From Selenomonadaceae bacterium (GTDB taxonomy: Bacteria > Bacillota > Negativicutes > Selenomonadales > Selenomonadaceae): a stretch of 62,318 nucleotides of DNA. The position numbers and the translations under genes were made by a program. The notes beneath the pieces were generated by a model. That model was not told the DNA's origin. It searched no databases and saw only the letters and a list, made by a program, of their open reading frames with translations. Positions within the stretch are counted from its first letter, which is position 1. Each line of letters starts with the position of its first letter. The stretch covers positions 1 through 62,318 of the forward strand of contig JAFYNH010000027.1 in assembly GCA_017549815.1 (NCBI GenBank), in the 5' to 3' direction. Below are positions 9,905 through 18,385 of this stretch, piece after piece.

Positions 9905-10039
9905 TGTCAATCTGTCGTTATGCATGATATGAACGGTAACTTTCTCCCGCGTATTCTCGAACATTGAAAGCATTGAGGTTCCGCACGTTTTTGCATAAAA
10001 ACCATCGCCGCCCCAAAGTCTGTACGCTACATGAATCAT
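9887..10039 (-). pseudogene. GT8-family glycosyltransferase, N-terminal remnant
   Basis: An ATG at 10039 with a good ribosome site (GAGGGGAA) opens a 50-codon frame starting MIHVAYRLWGGDGFYAKTCG and continuing GTSMLSMFENT and VTVHIMHND. This is the N-terminus of a GT8 (LPS galactosyl/glucosyltransferase-like) enzyme. After about 46 residues the frame runs into the RfbH sequence in the wrong phase and stops at 9887-9889. The DxD motif and the rest of the GT8 fold are gone. Together with the RfbH remnant this marks a deletion junction near 9904. Confidence 0.75.
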
Positions 10040-10073
10040 AAATATTCCCCTCTAAAATTAAAGTTTGTTGCCT

Positions 10074-10521
10074 TCAGTCTTGCCATAACTTCCAAGGTGC
10101 AGATTTACTTTGCCAAAGTGCCTCCAATTTCCGCTTATCTCTAACTGTGTCCATACATTGCCAGAAGCCGTCGTACTTGTAAGCCATAAGCTCACCGTCT
10201 GCGATTAACTTGTCGAACGGCTCTTGCTCCAACATAAAGTTTCCGCCAATGTAATCGAAAATTTCAGGGCGCATAACCATAAAGCCGCCGTTAATGAAAG
10301 GAACATCCGCCTTAGACTTTTCGCGAAAAGATAATATTCTGTCGCCGTCAAGAGTCATTGAGCCAAATCTTCCTTTTGGCTGAACAGCCGTAATGGTACA
10401 GATTTTTCCGTGAGCCTCGTGAAATTTAATCAGCTCGTTAATATTTACATCACAAACTCCGTCGCCGTAAGTCAAGAGAAAAGTCTCGCCGTTTGTGTAA
10501 GGCTGAATTTTTTTTAAGATC
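10074..10521 (-). pseudogene. RfbF/DdhA glucose-1-phosphate cytidylyltransferase, C-terminal remnant
   Basis: The open frame (from an ATG at 10475) encodes 133 residues of the second half of a CDP-glucose pyrophosphorylase: MTYGDGVCDVNI, KGRFGSM, FINGGFMVMRPEIFDYI, GFWQCMDT. Sequence upstream still reads IQPYTNGETFLL in frame, so the original gene continued. The nucleotide-binding N-terminus (family about 257 residues) is absent. Between here and the cyclase gene, about 10521-10590, another frame encodes scraps such as LMSELYKDELIRKK that do not belong to RfbF. The usual partner RfbG (CDP-glucose 4,6-dehydratase) is not in the window. Confidence 0.82.
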
Positions 10522-10609
10522 TTTTTTTGCGAATGAGTTCGTCCTTATAAAGTTCAGACATCAGCTTCCGATCTAAATGTACTATAATTTTTCCGTTTCA
10601 TATTTATCG

Positions 10610-12994
10610 TTATCTTACTTCTTCGCCATATTTAGCCTTAATGGAGGCTTTATGAGTATACATCATAACGTCGGCTCTCTTTGTTACGTCGGCAAAATCC
10701 ATTCCGTATTTGTAAATTGCAAGTCCACGAGCGACTGATAAATTAATCGTTTCGCCGGCAACCTTGAAACTCGCCTCAGAAATTTTTTCATCAAAGCTAC
10801 TAAGTAGTTCCTCTCTATTATCGTAGTCTTGTTGTTGTAAAACTGCTACAAATTCGTCGCCGCCCACGCGGTAAACCGGACTGTGCGCGAATACCTTGCA
10901 GATAACTCTGGACGCATGACGAATAAGTTGGTTACCTGCTTGGTGTCCGTACTTATCATTGACTTTCTTAAGAAAATTTACGTCGAATAATACCACGCCA
11001 TAAGTAATGTCAGGAATTAATTTGGCTTGCGCATTTAATTCTGCGGCTTTGCTCATGTATGCTGCCGCGTTCCGAAGTCCTGTCAACTTATCGCGATAAA
11101 CATAGCCTTCCAGTTTACTTGCCATTTCTCGAATACTGCGCACCAAAATTCCAAGCTCGTTACCCGACTCGTAGGAAATTTTTACATTCAAGTCGCCCGA
11201 AGCAATTTTTTTCGCCGCCTCCGTCATTCCTGCCAATGGACGAATTGCCCGCGAGACTAAAGCAATGCTCAAAAGCGATACCAACATTGCAACAATCATA
11301 ATCGCCGCCAGTAGATGCATAATAATACGATTGCGAACGTCATAAACTTTACTTAGGGGAGTCGCTATACCAAGCCACATACCGTTTGAAAGATAAAGTT
11401 CGATCTCGCGGAATTCGGGATTCGGCTGAAACTGAGCACCTTGAAATCTGTCCTTATGGTAGAGGATGACATTATTGCGGTTAGTTAAATAGGCGTAACC
11501 GTAATCGTAAACAGACATGCGCCGCAACTCTTGAACTATGAAGTTAAAATCAATATCTATGCCGATAACTCCTATAAATTTACCTTCGATAAAGAGCGGC
11601 GCAACATAAGAAATTATATATTCCTCTGAACTTGGGTCAATGTAAGGCTCAATCCACGTGGCACACTTACTTTTTAGCGGAATATAGTACCAACCAACGT
11701 TTTCAAAATCGTTTGGCGAATATCGAGAAAGGTCTATCGGTTCTCTTTTTAAAAATGGGGCAAGTGCTCCTTCCCAACGAGTATCCGCTCGAACTTTGGA
11801 AAAGCCGCCTTTATATCCTGCGATTTCTGGAGCAAGACGCAAATAATAGGCGAGACAGCCGTCAGCGTCCATAGCTATTGCGTCGAAACCTTTCTCCATT
11901 GCTTTAAGATAATTTTCACGATAAACGGCATCTCCTGCCAGTCGCTCATAGCTTTCAAGCGAGTTTATTGCTTGTCGTTCCATACCATTGACAGCTTGTC
12001 TTACGCAGAAAAATGTTCTATCTAAGCGTTCGCGACAAATTACGCTCATTTCGTGCATTGAATCCTCAACATAAGAATTAACTATTTTCGTCATTGATAC
12101 TGAACTGCCCCAACCTAAAACTGCCGCTGAGGCAAAAACCGTCACTGCTACTAAAAAGACAATCTCCAACATTATCGACCGCTGATAATTCAACAGCAAG
12201 TAAGTTATCAGAATTATGTACAAGTCCATCGTTGTTAAACATTCTGTCAAGAAAACCAGCCAAGTTTCCATGTTGTCCATTCCGTATATCTGCCAAATGT
12301 CTAAGTAGATGATGACAGCCGGAAATATCAAATAACAACTGGCTCCTATCATTAATGCTTTACGTTCTTCGCGGCTTAAATATTCCTCTTTTTCTTCTTC
12401 AGTTTCGTCAACTTGCTCTACCGAATTATAAAACGGATACTTCTTGCTGATAAGGGTAAAGAAAAGGAATAAATCAAATAAAAGTGCTACGAAAAAATCA
12501 TTTCCAAAGCAGACGCAAAAGTAAAGTGGTCCCGTCTGTCTTTTTAATAACCCGAATAAGCCTTCCACCGCTTTTAATTCCGTCGGCGAGGCTGTCGCTG
12601 AGCGGATTATTGAAGTCACAAAAAAAGTTATGAATAATATCGCAATAAATCGCCAGAGTGTAATGGGTGTGAGTTTGAAGGCTCGATATTCGGGTTGCCA
12701 CCTGTGCCATATGAAGTAAGGCAGATAACCCGCAAGGAACAGCCATGCCGCGATTCCCAATAGATGAGTCAGTTCAGCGATATTACTGACACTGAAAACA
12801 TCGGGCATAGCAAGAAGTCCGCCGACGCATACTCCAACTGCCGCCACTGAACCCCACATTAGTCCGAGTATTGGCGGCAAAAATATTGCGAGGCTTATAA
12901 CTTCATCGGGAATAATTAACAGCTTGCTCGTTCCAACTGTAAAAAGCCAATACAAAAACGCTGATAGACAAAAGCGATATATTTTCTGTTTCAC
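10610..12994 (-). CDS. Membrane diguanylate cyclase with dCache-like sensor, HAMP and GGDEF
   Basis: 794 residues. The N-terminal 290 hold about eight hydrophobic segments interrupted by an acidic linker near 195-205. A large extracytoplasmic region (about 300-555, with VIGIDIDFNFIV typical of Cache domains) is followed by a membrane segment near 560-580, a HAMP domain (about 580-635) and a GGDEF domain with RVGGDEF at 711. The active-site motif is intact, so it should make cyclic di-GMP at the inner membrane. The RxxD inhibitory site expected nine residues before GGDEF is absent (FAHS), so product inhibition is probably lacking. Its start overlaps the dctP-like stop by four bases, so the binding protein is probably its ligand-presenting partner. 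Confidence 0.92.
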   Translation of the reverse strand: MKQKIYRFCLSAFLYWLFTVGTSKLLIIPDEVISLAIFLPPILGLMWGSVAAVGVCVGGLLAMPDVFSVSNIAELTHLLGIAAWLFLAGYLPYFIWHRWQPEYRAFKLTPITLWRFIAILFITFFVTSIIRSATASPTELKAVEGLFGLLKRQTGPLYFCVCFGNDFFVALLFDLFLFFTLISKKYPFYNSVEQVDETEEEKEEYLSREERKALMIGASCYLIFPAVIIYLDIWQIYGMDNMETWLVFLTECLTTMDLYIILITYLLLNYQRSIMLEIVFLVAVTVFASAAVLGWGSSVSMTKIVNSYVEDSMHEMSVICRERLDRTFFCVRQAVNGMERQAINSLESYERLAGDAVYRENYLKAMEKGFDAIAMDADGCLAYYLRLAPEIAGYKGGFSKVRADTRWEGALAPFLKREPIDLSRYSPNDFENVGWYYIPLKSKCATWIEPYIDPSSEEYIISYVAPLFIEGKFIGVIGIDIDFNFIVQELRRMSVYDYGYAYLTNRNNVILYHKDRFQGAQFQPNPEFREIELYLSNGMWLGIATPLSKVYDVRNRIIMHLLAAIMIVAMLVSLLSIALVSRAIRPLAGMTEAAKKIASGDLNVKISYESGNELGILVRSIREMASKLEGYVYRDKLTGLRNAAAYMSKAAELNAQAKLIPDITYGVVLFDVNFLKKVNDKYGHQAGNQLIRHASRVICKVFAHSPVYRVGGDEFVAVLQQQDYDNREELLSSFDEKISEASFKVAGETINLSVARGLAIYKYGMDFADVTKRADVMMYTHKASIKAKYGEEVR

Positions 12995-14049
12995 CTTCCG
13001 TCACCCAATTCATAATTTTTTTCCATGTCAATTTTGAAAGCCGCGCAGGCTTCCGCACCGTATTTCGCTTTGAGTTGCTCGCGCAAGGGAGCCACTTGTT
13101 TTTTGAATGCTTCCAGTTCTTCCGGTGTAAGGTCTATAATTTCTAATCCGTCGTCTTTGAATTGTCTTCGTATTTTTTTCTCTTCATTTTCAAGATAGTC
13201 GCGACTCCATTCGCAGGACTCACGCATTTTTTCTCGGAGCAATTCTTGAGTTTTAGGTTCCAACAATTCAAAGGTCTTACGACTAGCAACAAACAGATAA
13301 TTTTCGTATAAGTAATTCCATACCGTCATATACTTTTGAATTTCATTGAGGCGACCAGAGCGCATTACGAAGAATCCGTTTTCCTGTCCTTCGACGACGC
13401 CCTGTTGAAGTGCGATATTTAATTCACTCCAACCCAACGGAACAGGTTCAGCTCCAAGAGCACTAAAGAAAAGTCTGTAAATTTCGCCACCAAGTACGCG
13501 AACTCTCAAGCCTCGAATATCCTTAAGAGTTCTCACCGCATTACGATTATTGCTTAATTGACGCATTGCATTATGAGTGGAGCCGAGATACACCAAACCA
13601 TATTCGGACAAAACTTTGGCGTAATAGTCGCCTCCCGTATCGTCAATGACTTGTCGCGCTTCTTGATAACTCGAAAACGACCAAGGAATCGTCGCAATTT
13701 CCAAGCGCGGGTCGAGGAGGGACATTGTTCCAGAGACGTAGCCGCCAAGATCTACAGCTCCCTCCGTCAGCGACCTTACCGCTTCATTTGTATTGCCGCC
13801 CGTAAGTTCATCATTCGGATAAAATTCAATCTGAACATTTCCGCCCGATGCTTCCGACACCAACTCTGCAAAATGCCGGGCTGTGAGCGTTTCTATCCCC
13901 AGTTCCGTGCCGTTACCCGTCATTACTAAGCGGACTTTTTCGTACTGTTCTTCATTTTGGCGATTCCCTGCCTTTTGCTCCGAACAACCGCTTAAAATAA
14001 ACATAAGTGCAAAAAAGAATAAAACAACTACTAAATGAGGCTGTTTCAT
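12991..14049 (-). CDS. DctP-type TRAP solute-binding lipoprotein
   Basis: 352 residues with a lipoprotein signal (hydrophobic stretch then LSGC, Cys near residue 22). Family hallmarks of TRAP-transporter binding proteins are HFAELVSEASGGNVQIEFYPN, AVRSLTEGAVDLGG and GVVEGQENGFFVM. These proteins bind organic acids outside the cytoplasmic membrane. No DctQ or DctM membrane subunit is nearby. Instead the gene overlaps by four bases a membrane diguanylate cyclase with a Cache-like sensor, so I infer it serves sensing rather than uptake. It has a strong Shine-Dalgarno (GGAGGGGG) and its own promoter at 14102-14130. Confidence 0.92.
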   Translation of the reverse strand: MKQPHLVVVLFFFALMFILSGCSEQKAGNRQNEEQYEKVRLVMTGNGTELGIETLTARHFAELVSEASGGNVQIEFYPNDELTGGNTNEAVRSLTEGAVDLGGYVSGTMSLLDPRLEIATIPWSFSSYQEARQVIDDTGGDYYAKVLSEYGLVYLGSTHNAMRQLSNNRNAVRTLKDIRGLRVRVLGGEIYRLFFSALGAEPVPLGWSELNIALQQGVVEGQENGFFVMRSGRLNEIQKYMTVWNYLYENYLFVASRKTFELLEPKTQELLREKMRESCEWSRDYLENEEKKIRRQFKDDGLEIIDLTPEELEAFKKQVAPLREQLKAKYGAEACAAFKIDMEKNYELGDGR

Positions 14050-14101
14050 AGAAATATCCCCCTCCTTTTTTTAGAAATTTCTGCCAAAAATTTATGTGAA
14101 C

Positions 14102-14130
14102 ATTATCATTGAATTCGATAACCTTGTCAA
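14102..14130 (-). promoter_or_regulatory. Promoter of the dctP-like/cyclase operon
   Basis: Minus strand: TTGACA (14130-14125), a 17-base spacer, GATAAT (14107-14102). The predicted start of transcription is about 45 bases before the dctP-like ATG. Confidence 0.7.
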
Positions 14131-14166
14131 TCATGATATTACAATAAAAACCCTTGTCCCTAAAAC

Positions 14167-15060
14167 CTATTGCAGTGCTTTAATCAAGGTCATTAAATTC
14201 ATCAACATTCTGTCGGGATAATCCAATAAATTTTCGGGCTTAGCCTCGCCAGTAACTATCGGGTCGAGTTCAAAAATTTTCGCGCCCGTTTCGTTGGCTA
14301 TCGTCTCCGCCGCCTTCGCCGAATATTGCGGCTCCGTGAATATAACTTTGTGCGGCAAAGCATTTATTTTTTCTATCGTCTCGGCGAGTTCTTGAGGCGT
14401 CGGCTCTGTGCCCGGTTCGTGCTCGATAACTTCTACCACGTTCAATCTGAATTCCTGCGCCAAATACGGGAACGCATTATGGAACGTCACGATGTCTCTG
14501 TTAGGCAAGACCGCCGCCGATACTCCGATTTCGTCGCTTAACGTCGTCAGCTCGTCGATATATTCTAGCGAGTGCATTCGATATTCGTCGGCGTGTTCGG
14601 GGTCAAGCTCGCGCAGTTTTAGCGAAATATTTTTCACCTGCTTAATCGCATTATTGACGCTCAACCAAACATGCGGATTCGGAACGCCGTCTTCCACAAT
14701 CGGAATAATGGTGGGCGTGTCGCTTGCGTTGATGATTTTCAAATTCGGCATCTCCTCGACGACTTTATCAAGGAAACTTTCCATGCCCAGCCCGTTTATG
14801 ACAAAAATATCTGCCGTCTCCAAAGTCTTCATGTCTTCGGGCGTCAGTTGGTAATCATGAAGGCAACCGACCTGCGCGGGCGTCAAGTTCACGACCTCAA
14901 TGCCACGAATGCCGCGAGTTATATTCAAAGTTTCAAGGTACATTGGATAAAACGACGTGACTATTTTTAAATTCTTTTTCTCTTCCTGTTTATTATCGGT
15001 GCCGCAACTGACCAGCGTGAACATTAAAACAATCAGCGCAAGACTTACAATCTTTTTCAT
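14167..15060 (-). CDS. znuA: Zinc/manganese ABC transporter substrate-binding lipoprotein (ZnuA/TroA family)
   Basis: 297 residues with a lipobox VSCG near residue 19. Cluster-A1 binding-protein features: IVTSFYPMY, metal-ligand histidines in GCLHDYQL, NPHVWLS and FHNAFPYL, and TEPQYSAKAAETI near the end. It would capture zinc (or manganese) outside the membrane for an ABC importer. The permease and ATPase are not adjacent; the gene is last in a tight operon behind an aminotransferase (3-bp gap). No histidine-rich loop typical of high-affinity ZnuA is seen, so the metal is not certain. Confidence 0.88.
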   Translation of the reverse strand: MKKIVSLALIVLMFTLVSCGTDNKQEEKKNLKIVTSFYPMYLETLNITRGIRGIEVVNLTPAQVGCLHDYQLTPEDMKTLETADIFVINGLGMESFLDKVVEEMPNLKIINASDTPTIIPIVEDGVPNPHVWLSVNNAIKQVKNISLKLRELDPEHADEYRMHSLEYIDELTTLSDEIGVSAAVLPNRDIVTFHNAFPYLAQEFRLNVVEVIEHEPGTEPTPQELAETIEKINALPHKVIFTEPQYSAKAAETIANETGAKIFELDPIVTGEAKPENLLDYPDRMLMNLMTLIKALQ

Positions 15061-15063
15061 AGT

Positions 15064-16248
15064 TTAAACCCCATATTCTTCCGCCAACTTTTTAAACAGC
15101 GGCAAAGAACGTTCAATCGTCTCGGTCTTTATGCAATAAGCCGCTCGGAAATATCCCGGTGCTCCGAAATCCGCGCCCGGCACGAGAAGTAAATCATAAC
15201 GCCTTGCCCGTTCGCAAAATGCATAATCGTCTTCCTCAAGAGCTTTAGGAAAAAGATAAAAAGCTCCCTGTGGCTTGACGCATTCAAAGCCCGCCGCAAT
15301 AAGTCCGTCATATAAAAGTTTTCCGTTATGCGCGTAGGGGCTTATGTCGATTTTTTGACCCGCACATTTAGCAGCGACTAATTGCCATAAGCTCGGCGCG
15401 TTGACGTGAGTTAAAACCCTAGCCGCGCCCGCTATCGCCCCGAAAACTTTATCAAAATCGTCAACGGCATTGGGCACGACGATATAACCTATGCGCTCGC
15501 CGGGCAAGGAAAAACTTTTGCTGTAGGAATAACAAACCAGCGTATTCCAATAAAAATCGGTCACCCAAGGAACGTCGACGCCGTAAGCCAATTCGCGATA
15601 AGGTTCATCGCAAATCAAGAAAATTTTTCGCCCGTATTGATTGAATTGATATTCAAGCATGGCGGCAAGCTTAGCGATTGTCTCCCGCGAATAAACCGCG
15701 CCGCTCGGATTGTTCGGCGAATTGATGATAACGGCTTTGGTTTTGTCGTTCAGAAGTTTGCGGAAGTCGTCGAAGTCAATCTGCCAATCGTCAGGACGCG
15801 GCTTGACAACTTTAAGCGTCGCGCCAACCGATTCAACGAAAACTTTATATTCGGGGAAGTAGGGCGCAAAAGTTATGAACTCGTCGCCGGGCTCAGCAAG
15901 GGCTTTGAAACAAATTGTAATAGCCGCCGCCGCGCCGCTCGTCACGAAAATATTTTTCCCGACAAAATGCGTGCCGAATCTGTCGTTGATACTCTGCGCG
16001 AGTGCTTCTCTGACAAGCGGATTGCCGGGCGCAACTGTGTAGCCGTGAACCTGCGCGGGCTCGTAAGTTTGAAGAATTTCAATCGCGGCGTCACGAACAA
16101 AATCGGGCGTCGGGACGTTCGGATTTCCTAAGCTGAAGTCGAAAATATTTTCTTCGCCGACCTCTGCCGCACGCTTGCGACCAAATTCAAATATCGTTCG
16201 GATTGTCGATTTCTTTGTACCCAGCTCGTACATTTTGGCTGATACCAT
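15064..16248 (-). CDS. Class I/II pyridoxal-phosphate aminotransferase
   Basis: 394 residues of the AspC-like fold type I. It shows FDFSLGNPNVPTPDFV at the N-terminus, AAAAITICFKAL, INSPNNPSGAVY, CDEPYREL and the PLP lysine motif YSYSKSFSLPGERIGY. The family transfers amino groups between amino acids and 2-oxo acids in the cytoplasm; the specific substrate cannot be assigned. The start ATG follows GGGAGTGA at good spacing, placed over the end of the upstream glycosyltransferase gene (7-bp gap). It is followed at 3 bp by the zinc-binding lipoprotein gene. Confidence 0.9.
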   Translation of the reverse strand: MVSAKMYELGTKKSTIRTIFEFGRKRAAEVGEENIFDFSLGNPNVPTPDFVRDAAIEILQTYEPAQVHGYTVAPGNPLVREALAQSINDRFGTHFVGKNIFVTSGAAAAITICFKALAEPGDEFITFAPYFPEYKVFVESVGATLKVVKPRPDDWQIDFDDFRKLLNDKTKAVIINSPNNPSGAVYSRETIAKLAAMLEYQFNQYGRKIFLICDEPYRELAYGVDVPWVTDFYWNTLVCYSYSKSFSLPGERIGYIVVPNAVDDFDKVFGAIAGAARVLTHVNAPSLWQLVAAKCAGQKIDISPYAHNGKLLYDGLIAAGFECVKPQGAFYLFPKALEEDDYAFCERARRYDLLLVPGADFGAPGYFRAAYCIKTETIERSLPLFKKLAEEYGV

Positions 16249-16255
16249 TTATAAA

Positions 16256-17281
16256 TCACTCCCTAATTTTTTCCAACTCTGCAATGCGTTTGTTTGCGCT
16301 TAACAAGGCATTTTGCTCCGAATCAATGACGGTGAACAAAAACGCCGCTGTCCATTCGTCCGTAAGTCCTTCACATAAAATTTCAAAAAGTTCAATGGTA
16401 GAAAATTGTTGACGCGCCTCGAAATTACGGGCGAGACAGTTCCCGAAAAAAGCTCTCATCGCAAAATGAAGATAATTTTTATCGTTCTTTAACACGTCGA
16501 TTTTATTTGACAAATCACGGAGAGCCTTAGCACCCATAAGAAAAGCTTTAACGGAATTGACGATTTTTTTATCTGGCTCCTGCTTTTTACGAGTGACAGA
16601 CTCGGCGTTATCGCAATGAAAATAAAGCGCGATTGGCAAGCGCAAAAATCTTTTTGAGTAATAAACAACTTGAATCGTCCAGATAAAATCGCCGCCCGAA
16701 ATTATCTGCGGGAACTCAATTTTATTCTTGAGCAAAAATTTTCTCTGAACAAATTTTGTCCACGGCATTTGATAAATTCCGTTCTCGGCAAAGAGCTTGC
16801 GACAATTTTCAGCCGAATCGTCAATAGTCAAAGTCATTGAATCTTCGGAGCCACGTTTAATCGCCTCGCCGTCCACGACCTCTTGAAACTTGTCGTTCTT
16901 GTCATAAAAATAATAATGGGACATGTAAACAACATCAGCATTTGATTGCGTCGCCGCCGTATAAAAAATTTCTAGCGCAGTTTCAACGATAAAATCATCA
17001 GCGTCGACAAAATAAATGTATTCGCCGCGAGAAATTTTAAGCCCGATATTGCGCGGAACGTAGCCGCCGCCGCCCGAATTCTTTTTCGTTTTAGTAAGAG
17101 AGAGCCGCCCGCCGAATTTTTCCGAATAACTTTTAGCAATTTCAACGCTATTATCGGTGGAGCAGTCGTCAACAATGATAACTTCAAAATCCGTAAACGT
17201 CTGATTCAAAATACTGTCAAGACAACGAGCAATATATTTTTCGGCGTTATACATGGGAATAACAACCGAGATTGCAGACAA
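16256..17281 (-). CDS. Family 2 glycosyltransferase
   Basis: 341 residues. N-terminal GT-A domain: SAISVVIPMYNAEKYIARCL, DFEVIIVDDCSTDNS and the DxD-type YFVDADD. The C-terminal 150 residues are variable, as in EpsJ/CapH-like transferases. It probably adds a sugar to a surface polysaccharide or glycoprotein. The start is a TTG (17281) eight bases after AGGAGTG. It is a paralogue of the next gene upstream (same N-terminal pattern, shared C-terminal Glu/Leu-rich end) and lies 6 bp from it, indicating tandem duplication. Confidence 0.9.
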   Translation of the reverse strand: MSAISVVIPMYNAEKYIARCLDSILNQTFTDFEVIIVDDCSTDNSVEIAKSYSEKFGGRLSLTKTKKNSGGGGYVPRNIGLKISRGEYIYFVDADDFIVETALEIFYTAATQSNADVVYMSHYYFYDKNDKFQEVVDGEAIKRGSEDSMTLTIDDSAENCRKLFAENGIYQMPWTKFVQRKFLLKNKIEFPQIISGGDFIWTIQVVYYSKRFLRLPIALYFHCDNAESVTRKKQEPDKKIVNSVKAFLMGAKALRDLSNKIDVLKNDKNYLHFAMRAFFGNCLARNFEARQQFSTIELFEILCEGLTDEWTAAFLFTVIDSEQNALLSANKRIAELEKIRE

Positions 17282-17287
17282 TTTCTT

Positions 17288-18379
17288 TCACTCCTTTTTT
17301 AGTCGTTCAAGTTCGTTTTCAAGCGCGGCAATATGTTGATTCGCCCTGATTAATTGAAGGCGATATGAATTCGCCGCATTGAAATTAAATGCCGATAAAG
17401 CAAGATTTTCCTCACGGGACAATTCTTCGCGCAAAATTTTATCAAATTCATATGCCGCATTTTGAGCATACATTTTGGAAAGATAACCCATGAAAATTTC
17501 GCTCCAACAAATTTCAAGTGCAAGGTGTTTCAAAAATGAATTTTGGCGGAAAACTTCTCTTGCGTCAAGAAATTTATCCAAAGCTCGAAATGACGTAAGC
17601 AAGACCTTTACATATTTGCGATAAAATTTTTCATCGTGTTTGCTTGAATGAGACATAGAATCCTTCATTTCTCGATAATAATTGATAACACTCGGCACTA
17701 AAACAAATCTTTCAGCTGTACAGATTAAATAAAGAGTAAAAATCATGTCATCGATAACTGTGTTCGGAAAGAATAATTCGTTTTCAAAAACTAAATCGCG
17801 ACGAATTAACTTTGACCAAATGTTCCACATAAAATATCTTTGGTTGGAAAGTTGCAAGCGTTCTAAAAGATTATTGGTAAGGAATGCAGGCTCCGTGACA
17901 AATTTGCTACTACGCCAGATGTTCGGCTTAAGTTGCTTTCTAAATTCGTCATCATGCCAAAGCTCGTCAGGAATGCTGTAAATCGTTTCACAGGTGACAA
18001 CATCCGCATTTGTTTGTTTTGCTACTGAATAAAGTTCTTCAAAAGCTGTCGGCGTGATAGCATCGTCAGCATCGATAAAAAATATATATTCGCCACGTGA
18101 AAGAGTCATTGCTTTGTTGCGTGGCATAGCTGCGCCGCCCGAATTATTTAACGTCCTTGTTAAAAGAAATTTTCCGTCGAATTTCGGAGCGTAATTTTTA
18201 ACAATTGACGCGCTGTTATCTGTTGAGCAATCGTCGACTACGATAACTTCAAAATCTTTAAACGTCTGCGCAAGAATGCTGTCGAGACATTCACCGATAT
18301 ATTTTTCCGCGTTGTACATGGGAATGATAACTGAAATTGCCGGACATGATAAGCTGGGGGGGGTATTTGTATTAGCCAT
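17288..18379 (-). CDS. Family 2 glycosyltransferase with 5' poly-C tract
   Basis: 363 residues, paralogous to its downstream neighbour: AISVIIPMYNAEKYIGECL, EVIVVDDCSTDNS, IFFIDADD. Unlike the neighbour it has a short N-terminal extension before the GT-A domain (MANTNTPPSLSCP). The codons for Thr-Pro-Pro there contain eight consecutive C residues (minus strand, 18363-18356). Slippage of one base would shift the frame within the first eight codons, so expression may be phase-variable; in this sequence the frame is on. Acceptor and sugar are unknown. Confidence 0.9.
   Translation of the reverse strand: MANTNTPPSLSCPAISVIIPMYNAEKYIGECLDSILAQTFKDFEVIVVDDCSTDNSASIVKNYAPKFDGKFLLTRTLNNSGGAAMPRNKAMTLSRGEYIFFIDADDAITPTAFEELYSVAKQTNADVVTCETIYSIPDELWHDDEFRKQLKPNIWRSSKFVTEPAFLTNNLLERLQLSNQRYFMWNIWSKLIRRDLVFENELFFPNTVIDDMIFTLYLICTAERFVLVPSVINYYREMKDSMSHSSKHDEKFYRKYVKVLLTSFRALDKFLDAREVFRQNSFLKHLALEICWSEIFMGYLSKMYAQNAAYEFDKILREELSREENLALSAFNFNAANSYRLQLIRANQHIAALENELERLKKE
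18356..18363 (-). repeat. C8 homopolymer tract inside a glycosyltransferase gene
   Basis: Eight C on the coding (minus) strand at codons 6-8 of the glycosyltransferase. It is the position and type of tract known to drive slipped-strand phase variation in surface-glycan genes of other bacteria. Confidence 0.7.
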
Positions 18380-18385
18380 ATTGAC

